Assembly: GCF_030345795.1 (NCBI RefSeq)
Contig: NZ_JAUALB010000001.1
Location: forward strand, 1,235,001 to 1,299,000
Direction of reading: 5' to 3'
Length of the DNA: 64,000 nucleotides
From: Micromonospora sp. WMMA1363
GTDB lineage: Bacteria > Actinomycetota > Actinomycetes > Mycobacteriales > Micromonosporaceae
Position numbers and translations under genes: made by a program. How positions within the stretch are numbered: the first letter of the stretch is position 1; every line of letters begins with the position of its first letter. Shown here piece after piece: positions 28,181 through 36,652 of this stretch. The notes beneath the pieces are model-generated. The model saw only the letters and a list, made by a program, of their open reading frames with translations. It was not told the origin of the DNA and searched no databases.

Positions 28181-28957
28181 TCAGCCCACCCACTGGTCAT
28201 AGCCGAGCCTGACGACCAACGCCAGCACCACCACCAGCAGCACCAGCCGCACGAACCCGGACCCGCGACGCAACGCCATCCGCGCCCCGAGCATCGCCCC
28301 CGCGACGTTGCACACCGCCATCGCGGCCCCCAGCAGCCACCACACGTGCCCGATCGCGGCGAACACCACCAGCGCACCCAGATTCGTGCCCGCGTTGACC
28401 ACCTTCGCCATCGCCGACCCGTGCACGAAGTCCGCGCCCACCAGCGCGGTGAACGCCAGCACCAGGAAGGTGCCCGTGCCCGGCCCGATCAACCCGTCGT
28501 ACAGGGCGACGCCCACCCCGGCCACCGCGACCGCTGCCACCATCCGGACCCGGGTGCGCCGCTGCGGCTGCGCCACTACCCCCAGCCGTGGCCGGGCCAC
28601 CACGAACACCGCCACCGCCAGCAGCACCACCAGCACCACCGGCCGGTACGCCGCCGGCGGCACCGCCCCGGCCAACACCGCGCCCAGCCCCGCGCACAAC
28701 ACCGCCAGACCCGCCGCCGGACCGGCCACCGCCCAGTCCAGCTTGGTCCGCCGCGCATAGGTCACCGCCGCGGTCGACGTGCCCGCGATCGCCGCCAGCT
28801 TGTTCGTGCCCAACGCCGTCGCCACCGGCATTCCCGGCGCCCCCAGCAGCAGCGCCGGCAGCAACAGCAGACCACCACCGCCAACAACCGCGTCCACCCA
28901 GCCAGCAAGCGCGGCAACGGCGAGTAACGTGGTCAGTGCCACCGGGTCCAGGTCCAC
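28181..28957 (-). CDS. TSUP-family (TauE/SafE) membrane transporter
   Basis: A 258-residue protein with about eight hydrophobic helices. The two TSUP signatures are visible: GWVDAVVGGGGLLLLPALLL and GTNKLAAIAGTSTAA in the N-terminal half, and GLIGPGTGTFLVLAF in the C-terminal half. The family exports sulfite, sulfonates or related anions; the substrate here cannot be told. It is convergent with def and has no co-directional neighbour. Confidence 0.92.
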   Translation of the reverse strand: MDLDPVALTTLLAVAALAGWVDAVVGGGGLLLLPALLLGAPGMPVATALGTNKLAAIAGTSTAAVTYARRTKLDWAVAGPAAGLAVLCAGLGAVLAGAVPPAAYRPVVLVVLLAVAVFVVARPRLGVVAQPQRRTRVRMVAAVAVAGVGVALYDGLIGPGTGTFLVLAFTALVGADFVHGSAMAKVVNAGTNLGALVVFAAIGHVWWLLGAAMAVCNVAGAMLGARMALRRGSGFVRLVLLVVVLALVVRLGYDQWVG

Positions 28958-29148
28958 GGGCGGTCATTCTGCCCACCCCGGCCCGCCGACACGGACCGGC
29001 TGTGGCAAGCCTCACGACCGGCGCGTCGCCGCACGCGGATCACCGACCCCGACGCTGCCGCAACCACACCCCCGCGGCGCCGACCGCCACGAACACAACA
29101 GCACCCCGAGCACCCGGCAACCGTGCCACGGCGGCATACAGTGACACA

Positions 29149-29928
29149 GTGCGCCTGGTCACCTTCAACCTCCTACACGGCCGGTCCCTCACCGACGGGC
29201 TCGTCGACCCCGACCGGCTCACCGCCGCCGTCAGCGCACTCGACGCCGACATCCTCGCCCTGCAGGAGGTCGACCGCGACCAGAGCCGCAGCGGCAAGCT
29301 CGACCTGACCGCCATCGCCGCCCGCGCCCTCCACGCCCCCGAGCACCACTTCGCCGCCGCCGTCGTCGGCACCCCCGGCGAACAGTTCCGCCCGCTCACC
29401 CACGACGACGACGGCCACGGAGAACCCCGCTACGGCGTCGGACTGGTCACCCGACACCCCGTCACCACCTGGCGGGTTACCCGTTTGAAGCCCGCACCCG
29501 TCCGCTCACCCGTCTACGTGCCCGGCCCCGGCGGCGGGCTCATCCTGCTACGCGACGAACCCCGCGTCGTGCTCGCCGCCGTGCTCACCACCCCCCACGG
29601 CCCGCTCACCGTCGCCGCCACCCACCTGTCGTTCGTGCCCGGCTGGAACGCCTACCAACTCCGGCAGACCGTCCGCGCGCTGCGCACCCTGCCGGCGCCG
29701 CGGATCCTCCTCGGTGACCTCAACCTGCCCGCCGGCGCTGCCCGGCTACTCACCGGCTGGTGCCCGCTAGGCCGCCGCCCCACCTACCCGGCAGGCCAAC
29801 CCCGCGTCCAACTCGACCACATCCTCGCCGACCGCCACGGCCTCGCGTTGCTCCCGCCGGTCACCGCTGTACGCACCCCCCTGTCGACCATCTCCGACCA
29901 CCGGCCACTGATCGTCGACCTCGGCTAG
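29149..29928 (+). CDS. Endonuclease/exonuclease/phosphatase family protein
   Basis: A 259-residue EEP-fold hydrolase. Visible catalytic blocks are VTFNLLHG (about residues 4-11), ADILALQEVDRDQ with the metal Glu (about 37-49), ATHLSFVPG (about 164-172), LLGDLNLP with Asp/Asn (about 191-198) and STISDHRPLIVDL with the final Asp-His. All are present, so a metal-dependent phosphodiesterase is expected; nucleic acid, lipid or sugar phosphate may be the substrate. GTG 29149 was chosen since MRLVTFNLLHG is the usual start. No signal peptide is seen. Confidence 0.9.
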   Translation: MRLVTFNLLHGRSLTDGLVDPDRLTAAVSALDADILALQEVDRDQSRSGKLDLTAIAARALHAPEHHFAAAVVGTPGEQFRPLTHDDDGHGEPRYGVGLVTRHPVTTWRVTRLKPAPVRSPVYVPGPGGGLILLRDEPRVVLAAVLTTPHGPLTVAATHLSFVPGWNAYQLRQTVRALRTLPAPRILLGDLNLPAGAARLLTGWCPLGRRPTYPAGQPRVQLDHILADRHGLALLPPVTAVRTPLSTISDHRPLIVDLG

Positions 29929-30117
29929 CGACACCCGTCGAACCCCGGACTCCGATGCCGGCACATCAGGTCCCGGAACGGGATGCTGCACCCGGCACCC
30001 CGTGCACAGGTGCCCCGTCGGCGATCCAGCCGCAACGCCCGCCGGCGTAACCTGACCCGCCCGCCTCGCCGCCACTGAACCTCTATCGGGAAGTCCCGGG
30101 CCCACAGGGACGGTGCC

Positions 30118-30735
30118 TCAAGATTCGGCAGTAGCCCGCCGCTCATGTACTGCTGGCCGCCGCCTGCCAGCGGCAAGGACTCGAAGGCAGCCCACCACTC
30201 CGGCCGTCAACAGCACCAGACCACTGACGATGTGGGCCACCCGGGTCGGCCAGGGCAGGATCGCGGGGGTGGTGAACCGACCGACGACGAACGGCTCGAG
30301 CACTGCTCCGACGGGGACGACAAGGCGGGCCGCCACCCCCCACGGATCCAACCGGCGAGCGGTCGCGCCCATCAGGCCGAGCGGTCCGCCCACCACCATC
30401 GCCGCCAGGAGCCAGTGCACGTTGGCCGCCCAGACGTTCAGATCGAACATGCCGAAGGCCATCCCCACGCCGTAGTGTACGACGCAAGCGGTGAGCAAGG
30501 CGACGACCCCAGCGGCAGCAGCCGGCGCGGGGCGTCGGACGAGCCACCCGGACACCACTGCCAGCCCCGCCCAGACCGTCCCCGCGTTGACCAACTGGCC
30601 TACGGTCAACCGGCCGGCCAGCAAGATGTCCGCCTTGCCTTCGAACTGGCTCGAGGTCGTCACGTTCGAGGCAAGCGACACCAGAGCCAGCACACTCGCG
30701 GCGACAACGACCCGGCTCCACCCCCGTCGGTTCAT
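30118..30735 (-). CDS. Hypothetical membrane protein
   Basis: A 205-residue protein with about six hydrophobic segments (near residues 8-26, 45-65, 72-92, 100-120, 135-150 and 160-185) and an Arg-rich tail. No family is recognised. A short loop MFDLNVWAANVHW carries aromatic residues. It lies at the left border of the accessory region, alone on its strand. Confidence 0.6.
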   Translation of the reverse strand: MNRRGWSRVVVAASVLALVSLASNVTTSSQFEGKADILLAGRLTVGQLVNAGTVWAGLAVVSGWLVRRPAPAAAAGVVALLTACVVHYGVGMAFGMFDLNVWAANVHWLLAAMVVGGPLGLMGATARRLDPWGVAARLVVPVGAVLEPFVVGRFTTPAILPWPTRVAHIVSGLVLLTAGVVGCLRVLAAGRRRPAVHERRATAES

Positions 30736-31189
30736 AGCCAGAGGCTACGCACCTGCAGTTCGGCCCCTGCGACGGGTCGCAGTCGACCAGGAGCACACGC
30801 TGATGTGCGCGAGCCGGGTACGTCGGATGCACACCGTACTAGCTTGATCTTTAACCTGGGTCGGTTTGTAGTGACCCTGGCTGATCATCCCGCAGCCCTT
30901 GGTTGATCATTCTTCTTGTCGAGGGAAGTGCGGCGCTGGCAGCAGCGCCGCGATCCGGCCAGTCGACGTCGTTAGCCGTCGGTGAAAAGGGCTGTTGATA
31001 GCGGCTTTGCGGTCGGCGTCGGTGGGCAGGTTGTACGCCTGGGTGGTTCGAGGCGGGCGTGTCCCATGGCGGTCAGCCGGTCCTACCGCGTATCGCTATC
31101 CGATAGCGTCGTCAGCAATGCCATTGATAGCTGCTACGCGGTAGCTATCCATATCCTCGCAGCTCACCGGGCTGCGAGGGCGCAGGGTT
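30736..31189. other. Gene-poor stretch with integrase remnant and hairpins
   Basis: About 450 bases. It contains the decayed tail of a tyrosine recombinase (30970-31085). Palindromes follow: CGCTATC-C-GATAGCG near 31093-31107, an imperfect GATAGC...GCTATC repeat near 31124-31150, and a nine-pair hairpin CCTCGCAGC / GCTGCGAGG at 31155-31179. The last probably terminates the alpha/beta hydrolase gene ending at 31190. Confidence 0.5.
30970..31085 (-). pseudogene. C-terminal remnant of a tyrosine recombinase
   Basis: Reading the minus strand, one frame gives MGHARLE and the next gives YNLPTDADRKAAINS, then FTDG and a stop in a third frame. Together these match the tail of actinobacterial phage/plasmid integrases, where a MGH-x-R...TTR-x-Y-tyrosine block is followed by LPTDAD. 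At least two frameshifts separate the pieces and the rest of the gene is missing. It marks old mobile DNA at the left side of the accessory region. Confidence 0.55.
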
Positions 31190-31930
31190 TCACCACGTGA
31201 CGCTCTTGCGAAGGAAGGTCTCCAGCTGTTCGGCGAAGCCCGGTGCTGCGGCGACGAAGTGACCAGCGCCCGGATGCACGCTGCGCGTGCCACCGAGCGC
31301 ATCCGCGAGAGCGTCGCAGATCCGCTCAAGCGCGGCTGCGTGGTCCCCGGACGCGACGAGTACTGGGACTCCGGCGTTCCGGATTGTGTCAAGCTGCGGG
31401 TGCGCCTCACTGGTCGGCCGACCACCGTGCGCCCGCCGAACGCTGGCAACCACGTCCTCGGGGAGCGGTCCGTCCCCGATGGGCGCGCCCGCGAGATGGA
31501 GGAACTCGCGCAGCTCGGTCGGGTCCACATCCATCCCGTGAGTGAGGACCGCATCGCCGATGCGCCCAAGCCGCGCCACCTCGAGATCGTCAGGGACAAG
31601 GTAGTTGAGCGGTGGCTCGATCAACGTGAGCGAGCGCACGCGGCCCGGCGCGGCAGCGGCCGCAATCAACGTCCCGAGAACGCCGTAGGAGTGGGCGACA
31701 ACGTGCGGCCGGCCGACGAGCAGCGGTGCCAGATCCAGGGCGTCCACCTGGAAGTCCTGGCGCTCCTGCGGTGGGGGACTCGGCGGATAGCCTCGGCGAT
31801 GGACGTATCCCAGCGTCCACCGGGCGGCCAGCGGAGCGATAGCGCCCCACGTCGTCCGCGGGCCGGCACCGCCATGCACCAGCAGGACCTCCGGCCCCGA
31901 GCCATCGCGCACCACCACGATCTCGCCCAC
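31190..31930 (-). CDS. Alpha/beta hydrolase
   Basis: A 246-residue alpha/beta-hydrolase-fold protein. The oxyanion segment is EVLLVHGGAGPRTTW (about residues 14-28). The nucleophile is Ser81 in VVAHSYGVLG. The acid Asp is in PVLVASGDHAA (about 200), and the His is in HPGAGHFVAAAPG (about 223-235). The triad is complete. The substrate is unknown; esterase-, lactonase- or thioesterase-like activity is possible. It ends next to a nine-pair terminator hairpin. Confidence 0.88.
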   Translation of the reverse strand: MGEIVVVRDGSGPEVLLVHGGAGPRTTWGAIAPLAARWTLGYVHRRGYPPSPPPQERQDFQVDALDLAPLLVGRPHVVAHSYGVLGTLIAAAAAPGRVRSLTLIEPPLNYLVPDDLEVARLGRIGDAVLTHGMDVDPTELREFLHLAGAPIGDGPLPEDVVASVRRAHGGRPTSEAHPQLDTIRNAGVPVLVASGDHAAALERICDALADALGGTRSVHPGAGHFVAAAPGFAEQLETFLRKSVTW

Positions 31931-31966
31931 GAAAACGAGCGTAGAGCAGGTCGTCCAGGTCGCCGT

Positions 31967-32938
31967 TCACCGCTTCCCACCCTCCGGGCGGGCTTGGTCG
32001 AGTTGGGTCTGCAGGCGGTCGGCGCGGGCTTCGGCGGTCTGGGCGCGGTTGGTGGCGGCCGCCGCGGTGTTCTCGTGTCGGATGGCGTCGGCGCGGGCGT
32101 CCTGGGCGGCCTGCTCGGCGGCGCGGCGCTCGGTGTGTAGCTGTTCGGCCTGGCGGCGGACCTCGGCGAGGGTGGCCCGTTCGGCGTCGAGGTCACGGCG
32201 GGCGTTCTCGGCGGCGGTGGCCTCGGCTCGTTCGGCGCGGGTGGTCTCCGCCCGCAGGGCCTTCTCGCCCGCGCGCAGCTCGCCGGTGAGGGTCTTGATC
32301 TCAACGCGGGCGTCGCGTAGTTGCCCGCGCTGGTCCTCGTGGCGTTCTTCGAGGGCGCGGCGGCGTTCGGTCTCCCGGGCGGCGGTGGCGGCGCGGGCTT
32401 CGGCTTCGGCCTCGGCGCGGCCCTGGGCTTGGCGGGCGTCGGCGACGTCCCGGGCGGCGCGGGCGACCGCGGCGTGCCGGTCGGTGTGGGCCTGGGCGCG
32501 GTCCCGCTCGGCGGTGTGGGCGGCGTTGAGGGCCTGGTCCCGCTCGGTCTCGGCGGCCTGGGCGCGTTGCACGGCGGCCGTCATCGCGGTTTCGGCCTCG
32601 GCGATGCGGGCCAAGGCGCCGGTCTCGACGTCGCGTACCGCCGGCAGGACCGGCTCCAGCCGGGCCGCCAGGGCGGTCAGCGCCGGCGTCAGGTCGGCGA
32701 CGGTGGCCCGCCACGCCGTCAACGGCGTGTCCAGCCCGGTGGCCAGCTCCGCCGCCCGGTCCGCGGCGGCCATCTCCTTGCACGTCCGGTTGCCTGGCTG
32801 CCATCGCGTGTCATCCGGCGCGCAGAACTCCTTCGGACGGCCGAAACCGCTGTAGACCAGCACCTTCTGGCACTGGAGGTAGCCGCAGCGCCGCTCACGC
32901 GGTCCGGACTCCGACCTCGGCACGGCCGATTCACCCAC
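31967..32938 (-). CDS. Coiled-coil protein with N-terminal cysteine cluster, plasmid/ICE type
   Basis: A 323-residue protein. The first 55 residues hold a cysteine-rich module (RRCGYLQCQKVLVYS, EFCAPDDTRW, RTCKEM) that could bind zinc. From about residue 110 to the end it is an almost uninterrupted Ala/Glu/Arg coiled coil (for example AETERDQALNAAHTAERDRA). The layout resembles KfrA-like or SMC-like accessory proteins encoded by actinobacterial plasmids and integrative elements. DNA binding through the N-terminus is plausible but unproven. It lies among other accessory genes. Confidence 0.72.
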   Translation of the reverse strand: MGESAVPRSESGPRERRCGYLQCQKVLVYSGFGRPKEFCAPDDTRWQPGNRTCKEMAAADRAAELATGLDTPLTAWRATVADLTPALTALAARLEPVLPAVRDVETGALARIAEAETAMTAAVQRAQAAETERDQALNAAHTAERDRAQAHTDRHAAVARAARDVADARQAQGRAEAEAEARAATAARETERRRALEERHEDQRGQLRDARVEIKTLTGELRAGEKALRAETTRAERAEATAAENARRDLDAERATLAEVRRQAEQLHTERRAAEQAAQDARADAIRHENTAAAATNRAQTAEARADRLQTQLDQARPEGGKR

Positions 32939-33361
32939 ACGCGACTCGCTGAGCCTGGCCCGGTGGTGGGAAAGGGGCGCCCCGGTTAGCGGGCGGCGCC
33001 CGGGGGAGAGCCCTCGCCGGGCTGCGGGGTGTGCGCGGCCACTCCTCGACGTCGCCGGCGATGCAGCGGGCGGCGTGACGGCCGGCGCCGGGCCCAGCCC
33101 GGACGGCCCACTGCGCCCGGGCGGCGTCGCGGGCTGCGACCCGTCGCGGCGGCCTGGTCCACGACGTCACGCCGCCACGCGGCCGCCACCTCCTGAACGT
33201 GCCGCTCGCGGCGACGGGCCGGGTACGGCGGCTCGGTCAGCGCCGCCTCCAGCAGCGCCATCAGGTAGCGGCCGCCGTACTACCCGCCGTAGCCGAGCGT
33301 TGACACACCCTGCGCGTACGGTGACCCTCTACGTTGACCGACCCCCTCGGGAGAGCCAGCC
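32939..33361. other. Gap with degraded coding sequence
   Basis: About 420 bases. The minus strand holds the frameshifted remnant described at 32990-33261. Between 33262 and 33361 there is a possible promoter region for the plus-strand gene at 33362, with GGGAG just before its ATG. Nothing else could be identified. Confidence 0.45.
32990..33261 (-). pseudogene. Frameshifted accessory gene remnant
   Basis: One minus-strand frame from 33261 reads MALLEAALTEPPYPARRRER, HVQEVAAAWRRDVVDQAAAT and then becomes Arg/Pro-rich. The neighbouring frame continues sensibly as RDAARAQWAVRAGPGAGRHA and ARCIAGDVEEWP. A single frameshift near 33135 would join them into one helical protein of about 90 residues. 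The family is not recognised. It is co-oriented with the coiled-coil gene at 31967-32938, and may once have been its upstream partner. Confidence 0.35.
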
Positions 33362-34000
33362 ATGGGCCTGTTCAGCCGCCGTCAACCCACTCCGCCGCCG
33401 CCGGACGACGACGACCGCGCCATCGGCGAGTTGATGGACCGCCACCACCATCGGGCGAGCATCCTCGACGGCAACGACAGGATGATCATCGATCCGGGCC
33501 AGGTGCTGGAGAACTTCGCGCTGACGATGGAACGCCTGGACAACGACATCGACACCGTGCTGGAGAACTTCGCGCTGACGATGGAACGCCTGGACAACGG
33601 CATCGACACCCCCGTCGGAGTCTCCGACGCCGCCTCGTTCGAGGAGGTCCTCGGGATGGTCCAGACGGGGATGGGGTCCTTCCTGGCAGTGCACCTGCTC
33701 AACACGGCGATGCGGATCATGTCCGCGCGCTACCCGGAGGAGCTGGTCAGACTGCCCCTGCCGGAGCAGTACGACCTGCGGAAGCTGGTACCGGTGCTGA
33801 CGTTCACCGACGAGCAGCACGAGACAGCCCGCCAGATCTTCAATCAGCGGACCCGCAGCGCCACCGATCTCCAGGCGGAAGACCTCGACGAGACCTGGTC
33901 ACACCTGAACGAAGGCGACCAGGTCCAGATCATCACCGCCCTGTTCTTCATGTACGGCAACAAGATCGGCGCGATGAAGTACCGCACCGGCATCCGATAG
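33362..34000 (+). CDS. Hypothetical protein with an 18-residue internal duplication
   Basis: A 212-residue acidic protein, MGLFSRRQPTPPPPDDDD at the start. Residues 48-65 and 66-83 are the same sequence (VLENFALTMERLDNxIDT) because of a 54-bp tandem repeat in the DNA. The remainder is predicted helical (FEEVLGMVQTGMGSFLAVHL, QIITALFFMYGNKIGAMKYR). No domain is recognised and no signal peptide is seen. It stands alone, facing a convergent antitoxin gene. Confidence 0.6.
   Translation: MGLFSRRQPTPPPPDDDDRAIGELMDRHHHRASILDGNDRMIIDPGQVLENFALTMERLDNDIDTVLENFALTMERLDNGIDTPVGVSDAASFEEVLGMVQTGMGSFLAVHLLNTAMRIMSARYPEELVRLPLPEQYDLRKLVPVLTFTDEQHETARQIFNQRTRSATDLQAEDLDETWSHLNEGDQVQIITALFFMYGNKIGAMKYRTGIR
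33503..33610 (+). repeat. 54-bp tandem duplication inside a gene
   Basis: Two copies (33503-33556 and 33557-33610) start GTGCTGGAGAACTTCGCGCT and differ at one base (GACATC against GGCATC). The unit is 18 codons, so the reading frame is kept. Near-identity shows a recent duplication. Confidence 0.95.
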
Positions 34001-34110
34001 CACGCGACGACCGCCGGACCTGCGGCTTTGTAGCTGCCCGGCGCGTGGCGAGCCTGAAAGGGCAGGGCTCCTGGCCCGGAGCTGACGAGGTCGGGAGCGC
34101 CGCCGCTCTG

Positions 34111-34437
34111 TCAGGCGGCGCGGCCTGCCTGGGTGGCGTGGGCGATCGCGCGGCGCAGCGCCGACAGCGACACCGGCCGGTCGTTCTCCAGCTCGGTCAA
34201 CCCGACCTCGATCCACTCCCGGATCAGGGTGGACGGCTTGACGCCGGCCGCGTCGGCGGCCGCACGCACCCGCTGGTCCAAGTCGACGGGAAGGCGCACC
34301 CCGCGCATCACCATCGGCTCGACCTCGGCCGCCGGCGGTAGCTCCACCACGGCGGTGTCGTCGTACTCGACCTCGCCCCGGGCGAACGCCTCGGCCGCCC
34401 GCACCACGTCCTCGCTCATCACGCGTTCCTCTCCCAT
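34111..34437 (-). CDS. Ribbon-helix-helix antitoxin-like protein (BrnA type)
   Basis: A 108-residue protein (102 from ATG 34419). The N-terminal half is acidic (AAEAFARGEVEYDDTAVVEL). The C-terminal half has an RHH DNA-binding motif: VMRGVRLPVDLDQRVRAAAD and AGVKPSTLIREWIEVGLTEL. This layout is that of CopG/BrnA-type antitoxins. Just upstream on the same strand a 16-codon frame (MTPAERKRFEAWERNA) overlaps the start and resembles the C-terminal end of BrnT toxins (ARxMTxxERRxYE); the rest of the toxin is absent. It appears to be an orphan antitoxin. Confidence 0.65.
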   Translation of the reverse strand: MGEERVMSEDVVRAAEAFARGEVEYDDTAVVELPPAAEVEPMVMRGVRLPVDLDQRVRAAADAAGVKPSTLIREWIEVGLTELENDRPVSLSALRRAIAHATQAGRAA

Positions 34438-34599
34438 GCCTCGAACCGCTTGCGCTCCGCCGGGGTCATACCTCGTTCCGCCCCTGGTCAGACGTCGTCG
34501 GGTGGAATGGCGTGTACCTGGCCGGCGGGGATGACCGAGGAAGCCAGGTGCGGCTCGCTGGTGAGTAGGCGCCGTGGTCGAGGTCGGCGTACGAGCCTG

Positions 34600-35013
34600 T
34601 CACGGACCTTGTCCAGGCATGTGGATCACGGGTAGGCCATCGCCGTAGCGGTGGCCTTCGCTGGTCAGGATCGACGCTCGATGCTCCAGTGCTGCCCTCA
34701 CCGTGGTGGCTAGATCGGCGCGGCTGGTGACCTCGCGCCAGTAGGCCAGTTCCAGCCAGTCCTCACCCCAGGTCGGCAGCACCGCGCAGGCGGCCATGCC
34801 CAGCAGCGCGTGCAGGTCCTCCCGGCCCTTCGGGTCGGCCAGCAGCGCCAGGGCCTCGGCAACGGTGACGCTGGTGATGCCGACCCGCTGCCGGTCGGTG
34901 ACGACCTCTGCCACCGGCTCGACGGCGTGGATCGACCCGGCCACGTACGCCAGCACCGCCGACCGGTCCAGCACCAGGGTGATCGGAGGCCACTCGTGGC
35001 CTCCAGCGCTCAC
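34600..35013 (-). CDS. PIN-domain toxin (VapC-like)
   Basis: A 137-residue PIN-domain protein from GTG 35013. The first acidic residue is in ITLVLDRSAVLAYVAG, the Glu is in VTVAEALALLADP, and the third is near TSRADLATTVRAALEHRASI. The last acidic site usually reads TRD-x-D/E; here it is TSEGHRYG, so the active site is slightly altered. VapC toxins are RNases inhibited by their cognate antitoxin. The gene overlaps the antitoxin gene upstream by four bases (GTGA), the standard operon form. Confidence 0.78.
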   Translation of the reverse strand: MSAGGHEWPPITLVLDRSAVLAYVAGSIHAVEPVAEVVTDRQRVGITSVTVAEALALLADPKGREDLHALLGMAACAVLPTWGEDWLELAYWREVTSRADLATTVRAALEHRASILTSEGHRYGDGLPVIHMPGQGP

Positions 35014-35327
35014 GCGGCTGGTGCCTGCTGGTCGCCGCCGGACAGTTCGCTCTCCATGTGCTCGCGCACCTGCTGCCGTAGGGCGCCGATCCGCTCGGGC
35101 GTCCACTCGGCCTGCACCGCGTACCGGCGAGCACGAGCAGCAGCCATCCCTTCCTCGGTGAGGATGACGCCCCGGCGGGCCTGCTCGTCGCGGAAGTCCT
35201 CCCATGCCCGTTGAGCGCGCACCGCCCCGGTCACATAGGCACTTGCCTTCCCCTTGCCCTGACTCTCCAGGGTCTCGGCCACGTCCGGAGGTACGGAGAT
35301 CGACAACTTGCGGAACGACTCAGTCAT
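35010..35327 (-). CDS. VapB-like antitoxin
   Basis: A 105-residue protein with an N-terminal ribbon-helix-helix stretch (FRKLSISVPPDVAETLESQG, KGKASAYVTGAVRAQRAWED) and a helical, charged C-terminus that would wrap the toxin (WTPERIGALRQQVREHMESE). It directly precedes and overlaps the PIN-domain gene by four bases. It probably autoregulates the pair. Confidence 0.76.
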   Translation of the reverse strand: MTESFRKLSISVPPDVAETLESQGKGKASAYVTGAVRAQRAWEDFRDEQARRGVILTEEGMAAARARRYAVQAEWTPERIGALRQQVREHMESELSGGDQQAPAA

Positions 35328-35683
35328 ACCGGCATCCTACTTCGGTAGCACCCGTCACGTCGGTGCACTACCCCCTCGGGGCGGAGCCCGGCGTTGACGA
35401 CGCCCGCCAGGGCCGGCGTCCTCGCCCGCGCCGCCGGCGGCGACATCGCCCTCGGCCACGCCGCCCGCACCGCCATCGCCCACCAGGCGCACCACAGCCC
35501 TGGGAAGTGCCGCTGCCGCCGGTACGACGGGAACGAGCGTACCGGCCGCGCCGACTCCAACGGCACCGACCAGGCATCGGTCAGCGGAACCCGCCGCTCG
35601 CCCCCATCGGTGCGGAACGCCAGCTCAACCCCGTCACCGACCAGCGCGGAGCCCCCAGGCAGTACCCGCAGCGACGACAACAT
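35324..35683 (-). pseudogene. Truncated TnsA-like transposase endonuclease remnant
   Basis: From an ATG at 35683 the minus strand encodes LRVLPGGSALVGDGVELAFR and PVRSFPSYRRQRHFPGLW. The RSFPSYRxQRxFPGLW block is the N-terminal signature of TnsA-like endonuclease subunits found in actinobacterial accessory DNA. After FPGLW the expected continuation (SATT...ES-x-LE nuclease core) is replaced by unrelated Ala/Arg-rich sequence, so the nuclease is lost. Confidence 0.45.
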
Positions 35684-35928
35684 GGCGGCCGTCTTCGGCG
35701 GGCGCGGCGAATCCCTCGGCGGCCAGCTGCGCGGCCGTGGGCCGTGGCTGGTACGGGTACGCCGTGGCGATCCGGGCGGCGGCCTCGATCGCGTTCGCGT
35801 CGCGGGAGCACCGCCCCCTGGCAGAACAGCCCCCACGCGGGGGCGATCCGCGCCTCGATCGCCCACTGGGACCCCGACAGCCGAACCGCCTGGACCCTCA
35901 CCCCCGACACCCCGCCGGAGCCCATCAC

Positions 35929-36534
35929 ATGACCACCCCGGCCCCCAGCCCCGGCCCTGTCGACAACCCGGTCGCCGGCCTCAGCGCACTACTCGGTCAG
36001 CTCGCCGGCGACCCCGCCCCGCCGGCCGCCGAGCCGCCGCCCGAGGAACCGGCCAGCCCGGTGTACCGCAACGTGGAAGCGTTCATCGGGGACTACCTCG
36101 CCCACGTCGTCGAGCGCCGCATCGCCTCCGGCCCGGACTCCGGGCTGAACTGGTGCCCCCGATGGTGGGCACATCCCGAGGCGATCTCCCGCCTGTACGC
36201 GCTGTGGCGTGCATGGGAGACGCTACGGGTCAACGACCCGCAGACCGGCATGAGCATCTGGTGGCGCGACCACCTCGACCCGCACCTCACCGCGCTCACC
36301 GCCGAATACGGCCCGTTCAACCGATGCAACCCGACCAAGCACACCGAGACTCGGCCGCTTCCGGTCGAGCTGGCACCGCCGGAGGTGCTCGCTCAGCTCC
36401 CCGACGGGTCAGTCCGGCAATACCTGGTACGTGACATTCCAGACCGTGAGGCTAGCCGAACCGCAGCCACTCGACCTGGTCCTTACCGAAGCGGACTACC
36501 GCGCCCGTTGCTCCTGGCGACAGTGGATCGGTGA
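35929..36534 (+). CDS. DUF4913 family protein
   Basis: A 201-residue protein. The N-terminal 40 residues are Pro-rich. The DUF4913 core covers about residues 42-130, with YRNVEAFIGDYLAHVVERRI, LNWCPRWWAHPEAISRLYAL and TGMSIWWRDHLDPHLTALT. The family is common in actinobacterial plasmids and integrative elements and has no known function. The ATG overlaps the end of another frame (HAGAIRASIAHWDPDSRTAW, stop at 35932), which looks like the tail of a degraded upstream gene. The C-terminal 30 residues after RDIPDREA are basic and may reflect a frameshift. Confidence 0.75.
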   Translation: MTTPAPSPGPVDNPVAGLSALLGQLAGDPAPPAAEPPPEEPASPVYRNVEAFIGDYLAHVVERRIASGPDSGLNWCPRWWAHPEAISRLYALWRAWETLRVNDPQTGMSIWWRDHLDPHLTALTAEYGPFNRCNPTKHTETRPLPVELAPPEVLAQLPDGSVRQYLVRDIPDREASRTAATRPGPYRSGLPRPLLLATVDR

Positions 36535-36652
36535 GGTCACACGCGGGGCCGTGATCAGCCACGATAGCCTTAACCGCTACCACAGGGATGATCCCAATTG
36601 GCAGCGCAGCTCGGGGGTGCGGCCGTGGTGGTTGTGTCATGATCCGCTGGTG

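Noticed and set aside
33503..33610. CRISPR array
   Set aside because: Only two directly adjacent copies without spacers, in frame inside a gene; it is a tandem duplication. No CRISPR array was seen anywhere.
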